Assembly: GCF_040361255.1 (NCBI RefSeq)
Contig: NZ_APNG01000012.1
Location: 87,481 to 151,480 of the forward strand
Direction of reading: 5' to 3'
DNA from: Salinisphaera sp040361255
Lineage (GTDB): Bacteria > Pseudomonadota > Gammaproteobacteria > Nevskiales > Salinisphaeraceae
DNA: 64,000 nucleotides
A program made the position numbers and the translations under genes. This document shows positions 42,408-51,104 of the stretch, piece by piece (within the stretch, counting starts at the first letter, position 1; the number at the start of each line of letters is the position of its first letter). A model generated the notes under the pieces. It was not told the DNA's origin. It searched no databases and saw only the letters and a list, made by a program, of their open reading frames with translations.

Positions 42408-43286
42408 ATGACCGACGTACAACGCCCCCGGATTTCGAGTTTCGTTCGTCACGGCCAGCGCAGCTATGGCGCGGTCGTCGATGGCGGCATCGTCGATCTG
42501 GGCGCACGCCATGGCACGCGCTGGCCCACGCTCGATGCCGTGCTCGCCGACGGCGCCCTGGACGAACTGGCAGAGTCGGCGACCGGTGAAAGCCCCGATT
42601 TCGGCCTCGACGAGGTCGTTTTCGATATCCCGATCGCCCGCCCCGGCAAGATCATCTGCGTGGGTGTGAACTACCCCGACCGCAACGCCGAGTACAAGGA
42701 CGGCCAGGACCTACCGCCCTATCCGTCGATCTTCATTCGTTTTCCGGAAAGCTTCGTCGGCCACGACCAGGCGATCGTGCGTCCGCCGGAATCCGAAAAG
42801 CTCGACTACGAGGGCGAGCTGGTACTGGTCATCGGCCGCGAAGGCCGGCGTATCCCCGAAGACGCCGCACTCGATCATGTCGCCGCGATCACCCTGGCCA
42901 ACGAGGGCACGATTCGCGACTGGGTGCGCCATGCCAAATTCAACGTCACGCAAGGCAAGAATTTCGATCGCACCGGCGCAATCGGGCCGTGGCTGGTGCC
43001 GTTCGAGCACGAACGCCAGATTGCGGATATCGAATTGACCACGCGCGTGAATGGCGAGGTGCGCCAGCACGATCGCACCGCGCGCATGATGTTCGGCTTC
43101 AAATACCTGATTTCCTATATCTCGACCTTCACCACGCTCAAGCCGGGCGACGTGATCATCACCGGCACGCCCACCGGCGCGGGCGCCCGCCTGGATCCGC
43201 CGGTCTGGCTCAAGCCCGGTGATGTGGTGGAAGTCGAAGCCGAGGGCGTGGGCATCCTCTCCAACCGCGTGGAAGACGAGCTATGA
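42408..43286 (+). CDS. hpaG: HpaG-type fumarylacetoacetate-hydrolase-family decarboxylase/isomerase (single domain)
   Basis: A 292-residue protein with one FAH domain: KIICVGVNYPDRNAEYKD, FIRFPESFVGH, DYEGELVLVIGREGRRIP with acidic metal ligands, and GDVIITGTPTGAG. E. coli HpaG is a two-domain fusion of about 430 residues; here only one unit is present. The ATG at 42408 has GGAAG 5 bp upstream; 42396 is possible. Decarboxylation of 5-oxopent-3-ene-1,2,5-tricarboxylate is the expected step. Confidence 0.82.
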   Translation: MTDVQRPRISSFVRHGQRSYGAVVDGGIVDLGARHGTRWPTLDAVLADGALDELAESATGESPDFGLDEVVFDIPIARPGKIICVGVNYPDRNAEYKDGQDLPPYPSIFIRFPESFVGHDQAIVRPPESEKLDYEGELVLVIGREGRRIPEDAALDHVAAITLANEGTIRDWVRHAKFNVTQGKNFDRTGAIGPWLVPFEHERQIADIELTTRVNGEVRQHDRTARMMFGFKYLISYISTFTTLKPGDVIITGTPTGAGARLDPPVWLKPGDVVEVEAEGVGILSNRVEDEL

Positions 43287-44086
43287 CCCTCGATACCTCG
43301 CAGATCGAAGCCGCCGCCCAGGCGCTGCTCGCCGCCGAGGCCGAGCGGCGCCAGATCGGCCTGTTGTCGATCGCGCATCCGGCCATGACGCTCGACGACG
43401 CCTATGCGATCCAGGCTGCGCAGATGCAGCCCAAGCGAGATGCCGGCCGGCGGATTCTGGGCTGGAAGATCGGGCTGACCTCGAAGGTCATGCAGGACGC
43501 CCTCGGTATCGACACGCCCGACAGCGGTGTGCTCTACGACGACATGCTGTTCGAAAGCGGCGCGCGCGTGCCAAACACCCGCTATATCGAACCGCGTGTG
43601 GAAGCCGAGATCGCCTTCGTGCTCAAGGCCCCGCTGGAAGGCGAGGTCAGCCGTGCCGACGTGCTGGCCGCGACCGATTATGTGGTGCCGGCGCTCGAAA
43701 TTCTGGATACCCGGATTCTGCGTGCCGACCCGGAAAGCGGCCAGCGCCGCCGTATCGTGGATACGGTGGCGGACAACGCCGCGAATGCCGGCATCGTGCT
43801 CGGCGAGGCACGGCACGCGCCGGATGCCTTCGATCTGCGCTGGGTGGGCGCGATCGTCAAGCACAACGACGAAACCGTGGCCACGGGCCTGGGCGCCGGC
43901 GTACTCGACGATCCGGTCACCGGTCTAGTCTGGCTCGCGCGCCGTATGCATACCTACGGCCAGCGCATGAACGCCGGCGACGTCGTGCTCTCCGGCTCTT
44001 TCATCAGCCCCATCGAATGCCCGAGCGGCACCCGTATCGATGCCGATTTCGGCCGCTTCGGGCGTGTAGGTATCGACTTCGCCTAG
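43283..44086 (+). CDS. hpaH: 2-oxohept-4-ene-1,7-dioate hydratase
   Basis: A 267-residue MhpD/HpaH-family hydratase with GWKIGLTSKVMQDALGIDTP, RVEAEIAFVLKAPLEG (metal-binding acidic residues) and GDVVLSGSFISPIECPSGT. It overlaps hpaG by ATGA. It hydrates the dienoate product to the 4-hydroxy acid. Confidence 0.92.
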   Translation: MTLDTSQIEAAAQALLAAEAERRQIGLLSIAHPAMTLDDAYAIQAAQMQPKRDAGRRILGWKIGLTSKVMQDALGIDTPDSGVLYDDMLFESGARVPNTRYIEPRVEAEIAFVLKAPLEGEVSRADVLAATDYVVPALEILDTRILRADPESGQRRRIVDTVADNAANAGIVLGEARHAPDAFDLRWVGAIVKHNDETVATGLGAGVLDDPVTGLVWLARRMHTYGQRMNAGDVVLSGSFISPIECPSGTRIDADFGRFGRVGIDFA

Positions 44087-44095
44087 GTGCGCGCC

Positions 44096-44869
44096 ATGTC
44101 CCAACTGCCTGTCAATCAATTCAAGCAACGCCTGCGCCGCGGCGAGGCCCAGATCGGCCTGTGGGTGGCCAGCGGTGATCCCAGCGTAGCCGAGATCTGC
44201 TCGCATACCGGGTTCGACTGGCTGGTCATCGACGGCGAGCACGGCCCGAACGGCCTGCGCGACATGCTCGCCCAGCTGCGCGCGATCGGCGATACGCGCT
44301 CGCAGCCCGTGGTTCGGGTCAAGGACGACGACCGGGCCGGTATCAAGCAGGTGCTGGATATCGGTGCGACGAGTCTGCTGGTGCCGATGATCGAATCGGC
44401 CGAACAGGCCCGCCAGGTGGTCGCTTCGGTGCAGTACCCGCCTGCCGGCAAACGCGGGATCGGCGCGGCCCTGGCGCGTGCCTCGGCCTATAACACCCAT
44501 CGCGATTATCTGGACGCGGCCGATGCCCAGATCTGTCTGTTGCTGCAGATCGAATCCCGTGCCGGGCTGGCCGCGCTCGACGACATCCTCGCTGTTGACG
44601 GGGTCGATGGCGTGTTCATCGGCCCGGCCGATCTGGCCGCGGATATGGGCCACCGGGGCGACCCGACCCATCCCGAGGTGCGCGCGAGCGTGGAAGACGC
44701 CATCGCCCGCATCGTGGCCGCCGGCAAACCGGCCGGGATGTTGTCGTCGAACCGGGATTTTTCCAGTCGCTGTCTGGCACTCGGCGCGACCTTCGTGGCC
44801 GTGGGCAGCGATGTGGGCCTGCTGGTCAACGCCGCGCGCCAGCTGCGCGCCGACTACGACGAAACCTAA
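44096..44869 (+). CDS. hpaI: 4-hydroxy-2-oxoheptanedioate aldolase
   Basis: A 257-residue class II aldolase of the HpaI family. It has QIGLWVASGDPSVAEI, DWLVIDGEHGPN (catalytic His), VVRVKDDD and LLQIESRAGL with the metal-binding Glu and GVFIGPADLAADMGH. It releases pyruvate and succinate semialdehyde. The ATG has AGGTG 4 bp upstream and lies 9 bp after hpaH. Confidence 0.92.
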   Translation: MSQLPVNQFKQRLRRGEAQIGLWVASGDPSVAEICSHTGFDWLVIDGEHGPNGLRDMLAQLRAIGDTRSQPVVRVKDDDRAGIKQVLDIGATSLLVPMIESAEQARQVVASVQYPPAGKRGIGAALARASAYNTHRDYLDAADAQICLLLQIESRAGLAALDDILAVDGVDGVFIGPADLAADMGHRGDPTHPEVRASVEDAIARIVAAGKPAGMLSSNRDFSSRCLALGATFVAVGSDVGLLVNAARQLRADYDET

Positions 44870-44975
44870 AACAAGCCGTGCACATGGACCGCACGAGACG
44901 GCCCGAGCCATCGCTGGTCTGCCATCGAAAAAAAACCACAGGCAGAGCCGACGACCGTTACGAGGAGATATGTTC

Positions 44976-46880
44976 ATGCAGTTTCATCATCATGGTTATG
45001 TCTCGGGCGACCCGAAGCTCGAGCCCGCCGCCGGATACGGCATCGATCGCGCCCCCGATCTGCCCGATACGATCGATGTACTCATCGTGGGCGCCGGGCC
45101 GGCCGGTGTGGTGACCGCCGCCCAGCTATCCCAGTTTCCCGACGTCAATACGCGACTGATCGAGGCCCGCCCGCACCGGCTCGAAGTGGGCCAGGCCGAC
45201 GGCATTCAGGCGCGCAGCGTGGAAACCTTTCAGGCCTTCGGTTTCGCCGGCGCGATTACCGAGGAGGCCTATCGCATCACGGAAATGGCGGTATGGCGTC
45301 CGGATGCCGACAACCCGGCCCATATCGCCCGCGCCTCGGTGCCGGTGGACGATCCGCAGGGCATTAGCGAATTTCCGCATCTGATCGTGAACCAGGCCCG
45401 CGTGCAGGATTATTTCGTCGAATTCATGGAGAAATCGCCGGCCCGGATCAGCCCGGATTACGGCATCGAATTCGTCGGCCTGGAATATGCGGATGACGAC
45501 GCATATCCGTTGCGCGTGCAGCTGCGCCATACCGACGCCGCCCGCGAAGGCGAGCTGCGCACGGTCCGGGTGAAGTATCTGGTGGGCTGTGATGGTGCGC
45601 ACAGCCAGGTACGCAAGGCGATCGGGCGCGAAATGCACGGCCAGCAGGCGGCCCATGCCTGGGGCGTGGTCGATGCCCTGGCAGTGAGCGATTTCCCGGA
45701 TATCCGCAAGAAATGCATCATCCAGTCCAAGGCCGGCGGCAACATCCTGCATATCCCGCGCGAAGGCGGGCATCTGTTTCGTATGTATGTGGATCTGGGC
45801 GAAGTGGCAACCGACGACGCCAGCCGCAGCATCCGCCAGACCTCGCTGGAACAAACGGTGGCCAAGGCCAACGAAATCCTGCACCCCTACACGATCGAGG
45901 TACGCAGCATCGCCCGCTATAGCGTCTATGAAGTCGGCCACCGGCTGACCGACAAGTTCGACGATTGCGACGATCCACACACGCGCACACCGAACGTGCT
46001 GATTACCGGCGACGCCTGTCATACCCACAGCGCCAAGGCCGGCCAGGGCATGAATGTCTCGATGCAGGACGGCTTCAATCTGGGCTGGAAACTCGGTTAC
46101 GTGCTGGATGGCCGCAGCCCGGCGACACTGCTCAATACCTATTCGGCCGAGCGCCAGGAGATCGCCCAGAATCTGATCGATTTCGATCGCGAATGGTCGA
46201 CGCTCATGGCCACCCGCGAAGAGGATTTCGACGACCCGGGCCAGCTCGAGGATTTCTATGTGAAGACCGCGGAATTCCCGGCCGGCTTCATGACCGAATA
46301 CAAACCCTCGATGATCACCGGCGAGCCGTCGCACCAGTCTCTGGCCCCGGGTTTTCCGATCGGCAAACGCTTCAAGTCCGCGCCCGTGGTGCGGGTATGC
46401 GATGCCAATCCGTTGCAGCTGGGCCACCAGGCCCGCGCGGACGGGCGCTGGCGGCTTTATTTATTCGCCGACCGCGCAGCGGCCGAGTCCAACTCGGCGC
46501 TATCGCAGTGGGCGCAATGGCTGGTCGAAGCGCCCACGTCCCCGGTACGCGCCTGCACGCCGAAAAACCGCGGTCCCAACCATCTTTTCGATGTAAAAGT
46601 CATTTACCCGCAGGGCCATGCCGAGGTCGATATCAACGCGGTGCCCAAGGCATTCATGCCGCGTACCGGGCCGTTCGACCTGATCGACTACGAAAATGTG
46701 TTCGCCCTCGACCCGAACGCGGATATTTTCGACCTGCGCGGGATCGACCCTGCACAAGGCGCGCTGGTCATCGTGCGCCCCGACCAGTACGTGGCGCACG
46801 TGCTGCCGCTGGGCGCGACCGACGAACTGGCGGCATTCTTCGAGCCGATCCTGCTCGCGCCCACCGCTTCGCACGACTAG
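44976..46880 (+). CDS. FAD-dependent aromatic hydroxylase, MobA (3-hydroxybenzoate 4-monooxygenase)-like
   Basis: A 634-residue flavoprotein monooxygenase with the Rossmann motif VLIVGAGPAG (G39-G44), YLVGCDGAHSQVRKAIGR, and the second FAD motif ITGDACHTHSAKAGQGMN. A C-terminal thioredoxin-like domain ends RPDQYVAHVLPLG. It matches MobA of Comamonas by eye along its whole length, including MQFH at the start and VGQADGIQARS. The ATG at 44976 has GAGGAG 8 bp upstream. It belongs to the hpa operon, so ortho-hydroxylation of 3- or 4-hydroxyphenylacetate to homoprotocatechuate is the likely role. No HpaBC is present in the window. Confidence 0.86.
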   Translation: MQFHHHGYVSGDPKLEPAAGYGIDRAPDLPDTIDVLIVGAGPAGVVTAAQLSQFPDVNTRLIEARPHRLEVGQADGIQARSVETFQAFGFAGAITEEAYRITEMAVWRPDADNPAHIARASVPVDDPQGISEFPHLIVNQARVQDYFVEFMEKSPARISPDYGIEFVGLEYADDDAYPLRVQLRHTDAAREGELRTVRVKYLVGCDGAHSQVRKAIGREMHGQQAAHAWGVVDALAVSDFPDIRKKCIIQSKAGGNILHIPREGGHLFRMYVDLGEVATDDASRSIRQTSLEQTVAKANEILHPYTIEVRSIARYSVYEVGHRLTDKFDDCDDPHTRTPNVLITGDACHTHSAKAGQGMNVSMQDGFNLGWKLGYVLDGRSPATLLNTYSAERQEIAQNLIDFDREWSTLMATREEDFDDPGQLEDFYVKTAEFPAGFMTEYKPSMITGEPSHQSLAPGFPIGKRFKSAPVVRVCDANPLQLGHQARADGRWRLYLFADRAAAESNSALSQWAQWLVEAPTSPVRACTPKNRGPNHLFDVKVIYPQGHAEVDINAVPKAFMPRTGPFDLIDYENVFALDPNADIFDLRGIDPAQGALVIVRPDQYVAHVLPLGATDELAAFFEPILLAPTASHD

Positions 46881-46891
46881 ACAATGACGCG

Positions 46892-46908
46892 ACGCCCCAC
46901 GGGCGTTT
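46892..46908 (+). terminator. Weak terminator-like hairpin after the hydroxylase gene
   Basis: ACGCCC / GGGCGT with a CAC loop followed by only two T residues, 12 bp after the hydroxylase stop. It may attenuate rather than end transcription before the next gene. Confidence 0.35.
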
Positions 46909-46949
46909 CGCCCAGCACAATAAAAAGGCCCAGCGCCCAAGGAGATGTC

Positions 46950-47948
46950 ATGGTGTTTCAAGCAATGCGTGAGCGGTTTTTGCATCGCCTGTGGGCGGTG
47001 GCGCTGCTGAGCCTTGTCGGTTTGCTGCCGGTCAACGTGTTCGCACAGAACGCGGCCGGCACGGACGTCGAACTCTTGTTGCTGGGTACGAAAGGCGGGC
47101 CGGCGCTGCTCACGCCCAAGCGTATTTCGCAGTCGAGCGCGCTGATTGTCGACGATGAAATCGTGATGATCGATGCCGGCTACGGTGCCAGCCTGCGTCT
47201 GGCCGAAGCCGGGCACAGTCTTAAACATCTGCGCTCGATCTTCATCACCCATCTACACAGCGACCACGTGCTCGACTACCCGGCCCTGATCATGAATGCC
47301 TGGGCCACCGGTTTGAAACAGCCGGTCGATGTCTATGGCCCGGCGGGCATGCAGACGATGACCGATCAGGTTTGGAAGATGTTCGCGGTCGATATCGACA
47401 AGCGCGTCGCCGACGAGGGCCGCCCCGATCCGCGTAAACTCGTGAGCGTGCACGAGATCGATGCCGGGCCGGTCGTCGACGCCACCATGAAGGTGTCGGC
47501 ACTGCGTGTACCGCATCCGCCGTTCGGCGATGGCGAGGCGTTCGCCTATCGTTTTCAGGTGGCCGGCAAGACGATCGTGTTCACCGGCGATTTACATGCT
47601 TTCCCGGACGGCTTCGCGGCATTCGCCCGGAACGCGGACATCATGGTCAGCGAAATGGTCAACGCCGATGCCGTACAGGCCTTGTCCCAACGTATTGGCA
47701 ACGGCGACACGCTGGCCAAAGCCATTCTGTCGCATCATGTGACCGGCGCCCAGGTCGGCCGGGCCGCGCAGGCCGCGCACGTCAAGAAGCTGGTACTCAG
47801 CCATTTGGTGCCGGCCGACGATCCCTCCGTAACCGAGCAGAGCTGGATCGACGCAGTACGGGGTGATTACGACGGGCCCGTGGTCGTCGGGCGTGACGGC
47901 ATGGGCATCCACGTGGCGGGGGCACAAGCGAAGGCCGGGTCTGAGTAG
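46950..47948 (+). CDS. Exported metallo-beta-lactamase-fold hydrolase
   Basis: A 332-residue protein with a signal peptide (hydrophobic 12-25, cleavage near VFAQ) and an MBL domain: ITHLHSDHVLDY (HxHxDH), a later His in VPHPPFGD, FTGDLHAF and SHLVPAD. The layout resembles arylsulfatase/RNase Z-type MBL enzymes rather than true beta-lactamases. AAGGAG is 5 bp before the ATG at 46950. It follows the hydroxylase by 69 bp, so an aromatic ester or lactone substrate is possible but not shown. Confidence 0.8.
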   Translation: MVFQAMRERFLHRLWAVALLSLVGLLPVNVFAQNAAGTDVELLLLGTKGGPALLTPKRISQSSALIVDDEIVMIDAGYGASLRLAEAGHSLKHLRSIFITHLHSDHVLDYPALIMNAWATGLKQPVDVYGPAGMQTMTDQVWKMFAVDIDKRVADEGRPDPRKLVSVHEIDAGPVVDATMKVSALRVPHPPFGDGEAFAYRFQVAGKTIVFTGDLHAFPDGFAAFARNADIMVSEMVNADAVQALSQRIGNGDTLAKAILSHHVTGAQVGRAAQAAHVKKLVLSHLVPADDPSVTEQSWIDAVRGDYDGPVVVGRDGMGIHVAGAQAKAGSE

Positions 47949-48048
47949 TCCGGCCGTACCGGCGTAACGATCTTCCCGCGCCGCAGCGCCCGCGGTCGCG
48001 TGCCAATACGTGGCTTCGTGTGCGTTTGGCCTGGCGTAAAATAGCGCC

Positions 48049-48543
48049 ATGACCGCTACGAAAAAACGCGACTACATCACCCGTGCCGGCTGGCAGAAGC
48101 TGGCCGACGAACTGGATTATCTCTGGCGCGAAAAACGCCCGCACGTGACCCGCGAACTGTCAGCAGCGGCCGCCGAAGGCGACCGTTCCGAGAACGCCGA
48201 ATACATCTATCGCAAGAAAGAGCTGCGTGAAATCGATCGGCGGGTGCGTTATCTGGGCAAGCGCATCGACGAACTGACCGTGGTCGATACCATTCCCGAC
48301 GACCCGGACAAGGTGTTCTTCGGTGCCTGGATCGACGTGATCGACGCCGACGACAGCGAGCATCGTTATCGAATCGTAGGCGCCGATGAAACCGATGCGG
48401 CCACGGGCGCCATCAGCCTGAATTCGCCGGTGGCCCGCGCGCTGATCGGTAAACGGCTGGGCGATATCGTGGAAATCGCGCTGCCGCAGGGCGCGCGCGA
48501 GCTAGAGATTCTGGCGATTCACTATACGCCGCCGGGCGACTGA
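48049..48543 (+). CDS. greB: Transcription elongation factor GreB
   Basis: A 164-residue Gre factor: N-terminal coiled coil with YITRAGWQKLADELDYLWREK and the acidic tip AAAEGDRSENAEYIYRKKELREID (two segments), then an FKBP-like domain with ISLNSPVARALIGKRLGDIV. It stimulates transcript cleavage in stalled RNA polymerase. No ribosome site is visible and a TAAAAT box ends 6 bp before the ATG, so the mRNA may be leaderless. Confidence 0.92.
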   Translation: MTATKKRDYITRAGWQKLADELDYLWREKRPHVTRELSAAAAEGDRSENAEYIYRKKELREIDRRVRYLGKRIDELTVVDTIPDDPDKVFFGAWIDVIDADDSEHRYRIVGADETDAATGAISLNSPVARALIGKRLGDIVEIALPQGARELEILAIHYTPPGD

Positions 48544-48581
48544 ACCACGCGCTCCGCCATCGGTGTAGCATACAGCCGACC

Positions 48582-49850
48582 ATGGCCGGACTATTCACCC
48601 TGAGCACCGACAGCGTACTGCGCGAACGCGCCTTCATGTTGCTGTTGAGCGGGCGCGTGACCGCCACACTGGCGACCCAGATCCAGTCCGTGGTGGTGGG
48701 CTGGCAACTCTATGCGATGACACGCGATCCGCTCACCCTCGGCTGGGTGGGCCTGGCCCAGTTTCTGCCCATGGCGCTGCTGGTGCTGCCCGCAGGCGAT
48801 GCCGCCGATCGGCTGCCGCGGCGGCTGATCCTGGCCACCAGCTGGCTCGTTCAGGCGATCGCGGCGCTGCTGTTTCTGGCGCTCACGCTCTCGGCCACCG
48901 AGTCGCCCATCGGCTTTTTTGGCGTGCTGGTGCTGTTCGGCATGGCGCGCGCGTTTGCCGGGCCGGGCATGCAGTCGCTGCTGCCACAGGTGGTCGGCGA
49001 GCAGCGTCTGCCGAAAGCCATCGCCTGGAATTCATCGGCATTCCAGGTGGCGGTCATCGGCGGCCCGGCCCTCGGCGGGGCCGTCTATCTGGCCGGGCCC
49101 GCCTTTGCCTATGGGCTGTGCGCAGGCCTGTTCGCGGCCGCCGCGGTGGCGATCGCGGCGATTCGCCAACATTTGCCCGCCCGTGCCGATACCAGCCGCG
49201 CGAGTGCATTCGCGCGATTTACGGCAGGAATCGTGTATGTGCGCACGCGCCCGATCATTCTGGGTGCAATTTCGCTGGATCTGTTCGCGGTGTTACTGGG
49301 CGGGGCGACCGCCCTGCTGCCTGTCTATGCCCACGAGATTCTGCATGTCGGCCCGGCCGGGCTGGGCGTGCTGCGTAGCGCGGTCGCGATCGGTGCCTTT
49401 TCGATGGGCATCTATCTGGGCCGCAATGCACTCGAACGCCGCGCCGGCGCGCTCATGTTCGCGGCGGTCGCGGTCTTTGGCGTGGCCACCATCGTGTTCG
49501 GTCTGTCGACGAGTTTCGTGCTGTCGTTTATCGCCCTGCTGGTCATGGGCGCGGCCGACATGATTAGCGTGTTCGTGCGCTCGTCGCTCATTCAGCTGGC
49601 CACGCCCGATGCCATGCGCGGACGGGTGAACGCGGTGAACATGCTGTTTATCGGTGCTTCCAACGAACTCGGCGAATTCGAGTCCGGCGTAACGGCGGCG
49701 CTGTTCGGCACCGTCGGGGCGGTGGTGTTCGGCGGCGTGGGCACGCTGGTGGTGGTCGCGGCCTGGATGGCGCTGTTCCCGGCCCTGCGCCGTGTCGATC
49801 GGCTCAACGACGTCGCGACTACCGCGCCTAGCCACCCGCACCGCGCGTGA
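48582..49850 (+). CDS. MFS transporter, EntS/TMEM-like
   Basis: A 422-residue major facilitator with about 11-12 helices, including VVVGWQLYAMTRDPLTLGWV, LPAGDAADRLPRRLIL (the motif A loop) and MRGRVNAVNMLFIGASNELG, typical of the EntS/MFS_3 group of exporters. Substrate unknown. Its 3' end overlaps the convergent membrane-fusion gene by 23 bases. Confidence 0.85.
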   Translation: MAGLFTLSTDSVLRERAFMLLLSGRVTATLATQIQSVVVGWQLYAMTRDPLTLGWVGLAQFLPMALLVLPAGDAADRLPRRLILATSWLVQAIAALLFLALTLSATESPIGFFGVLVLFGMARAFAGPGMQSLLPQVVGEQRLPKAIAWNSSAFQVAVIGGPALGGAVYLAGPAFAYGLCAGLFAAAAVAIAAIRQHLPARADTSRASAFARFTAGIVYVRTRPIILGAISLDLFAVLLGGATALLPVYAHEILHVGPAGLGVLRSAVAIGAFSMGIYLGRNALERRAGALMFAAVAVFGVATIVFGLSTSFVLSFIALLVMGAADMISVFVRSSLIQLATPDAMRGRVNAVNMLFIGASNELGEFESGVTAALFGTVGAVVFGGVGTLVVVAAWMALFPALRRVDRLNDVATTAPSHPHRA

Positions 49851-50841
49851 CCGGCGTTTCCACCGGCCGGGCCAGCCCTTCGGCACGGGTGGTTTCCAGC
49901 GCGCTTTGCGAAGATGGCGTCGCCTCGCCTGCCTGCGACGATTCGGCCTGCTCGTCGCCCGCCTGTTCCGGGCGCACATGCACGGTCGCCGACAGACCAA
50001 CCGTGAGCACGCGCGTATCCGGCCGACTATCGAAACGAATGGTCACCGGCACGCGCTGGGCCAGGCGTACCCACTGGAATACCGGGTCGACATTGGGCAG
50101 GTTGCGCTCGCCCGGCGCGTTGTTGGCCACGGCAATGCCCCGCCCGATGCTGGCGACCCGGCCGTGCAGCGGCTGTTCGCTGGACATGAGGTCGATATCC
50201 ACCGGATCGCCGATATCGATATGGGCGAGTTTGGTTTCTTCGAAATAGGCGGTCACGCGAAAGGTTTCGGCGTCGACGAGCGTCATCATCGATTGGCCCT
50301 GGCTGGCGTAATCGCCTTCGTCGAGCAACAGATGGGTCACATAGCCGTCGACCGGCGACCGTACGGTTGCCCATTCGAGATCCTGGCGCGCCTGCGCCAG
50401 CCGGGCTTTTGCCTGGCTCACCGATGCCGCCGCCGATGCGGCCTGCGACTGTGCCTGTTGCAAATCCTGAGTGGACACACCACCGCGCGGCAACCGCTCC
50501 AGCCGGTGAGCGTTGCGCCGCGCGAAACTCTCTTGGGCCCGTGCCTGTTCGAGGGCAGCCTTGGCTTCGGCAACCGTGTTCTCGAAGCGCACCGGTTCGA
50601 TGGCGAACAACAGATCCCCCTTGTGGACATAGCTGTCGTCGGTGACCGCTACGCGCGCGACCGTGCCCGAGACCTCGGGCGCGATATTCACCACGTCGGC
50701 CTGCACGCGCGCATCCCGCGTCCAGGGCGCATACACATAGTGCTGCCAGGCAAACCAGCCAAGCACGACTGCCACGGCAACGACGATGAGGGTCGACACC
50801 ACGCGCAATGTCACAGCGAGAAAACGTTTGGAATCGGCCAT
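49828..50841 (-). CDS. aaeA: Membrane fusion protein, AaeA/HlyD family
   Basis: A 337-residue periplasmic adaptor with one N-terminal helix (about 12-32), a lipoyl-like half (VQADVVNIAPEVSGTVARV and TVRSPVDGYVTHLLLDEGDY) and an alpha-hairpin. It links the inner-membrane AaeB-like pump to an outer-membrane channel. The gene order FUSC-AaeX-AaeA on the minus strand supports the aae assignment, by similarity only. Confidence 0.8.
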   Translation of the reverse strand: MADSKRFLAVTLRVVSTLIVVAVAVVLGWFAWQHYVYAPWTRDARVQADVVNIAPEVSGTVARVAVTDDSYVHKGDLLFAIEPVRFENTVAEAKAALEQARAQESFARRNAHRLERLPRGGVSTQDLQQAQSQAASAAASVSQAKARLAQARQDLEWATVRSPVDGYVTHLLLDEGDYASQGQSMMTLVDAETFRVTAYFEETKLAHIDIGDPVDIDLMSSEQPLHGRVASIGRGIAVANNAPGERNLPNVDPVFQWVRLAQRVPVTIRFDSRPDTRVLTVGLSATVHVRPEQAGDEQAESSQAGEATPSSQSALETTRAEGLARPVETPVTRGAGG

Positions 50842-50900
50842 TCAGAACAACCTTGGATAACCGTGGTGATACAGCGTCGCTGGCTGCGGGTTGGCGCTGC

Positions 50901-51104
50901 TCACGGGCCGAATACCAGCATGAGGCTGGCCAGCAAAATCACGAACAATGCCGCCCCGGCCAGCGCCGGATGCCAGAACAGCCGATGCGCGCGGCTACGC
51001 AACAATAACGGCTGTAACAGCAGATAGATCAGCCCCGTGGCAGCCAGGAAGGCGAGGAACAGCGGCAGGTAGATACCGCCGAAGGAAATCTGTTCAGACA
51101 ACAC
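50901..51104 (-). CDS. aaeX: DUF1656 (AaeX-like) membrane protein, 67 aa
   Basis: A two-helix protein with the DUF1656 start SEQISFGGIYLPLFLAFL. The GTG at 51104 has GGGGAGG 6 bp upstream and gives 67 residues, the same as E. coli AaeX; a longer frame to 51137 is unlikely. It overlaps the 3' end of the pump gene by 11 bases. Confidence 0.82.
   Translation of the reverse strand: MLSEQISFGGIYLPLFLAFLAATGLIYLLLQPLLLRSRAHRLFWHPALAGAALFVILLASLMLVFGP

Noticed and set aside
45126..46427. 433-codon minus-strand open frame
   Set aside because: Shadow of the MobA-like hydroxylase gene.
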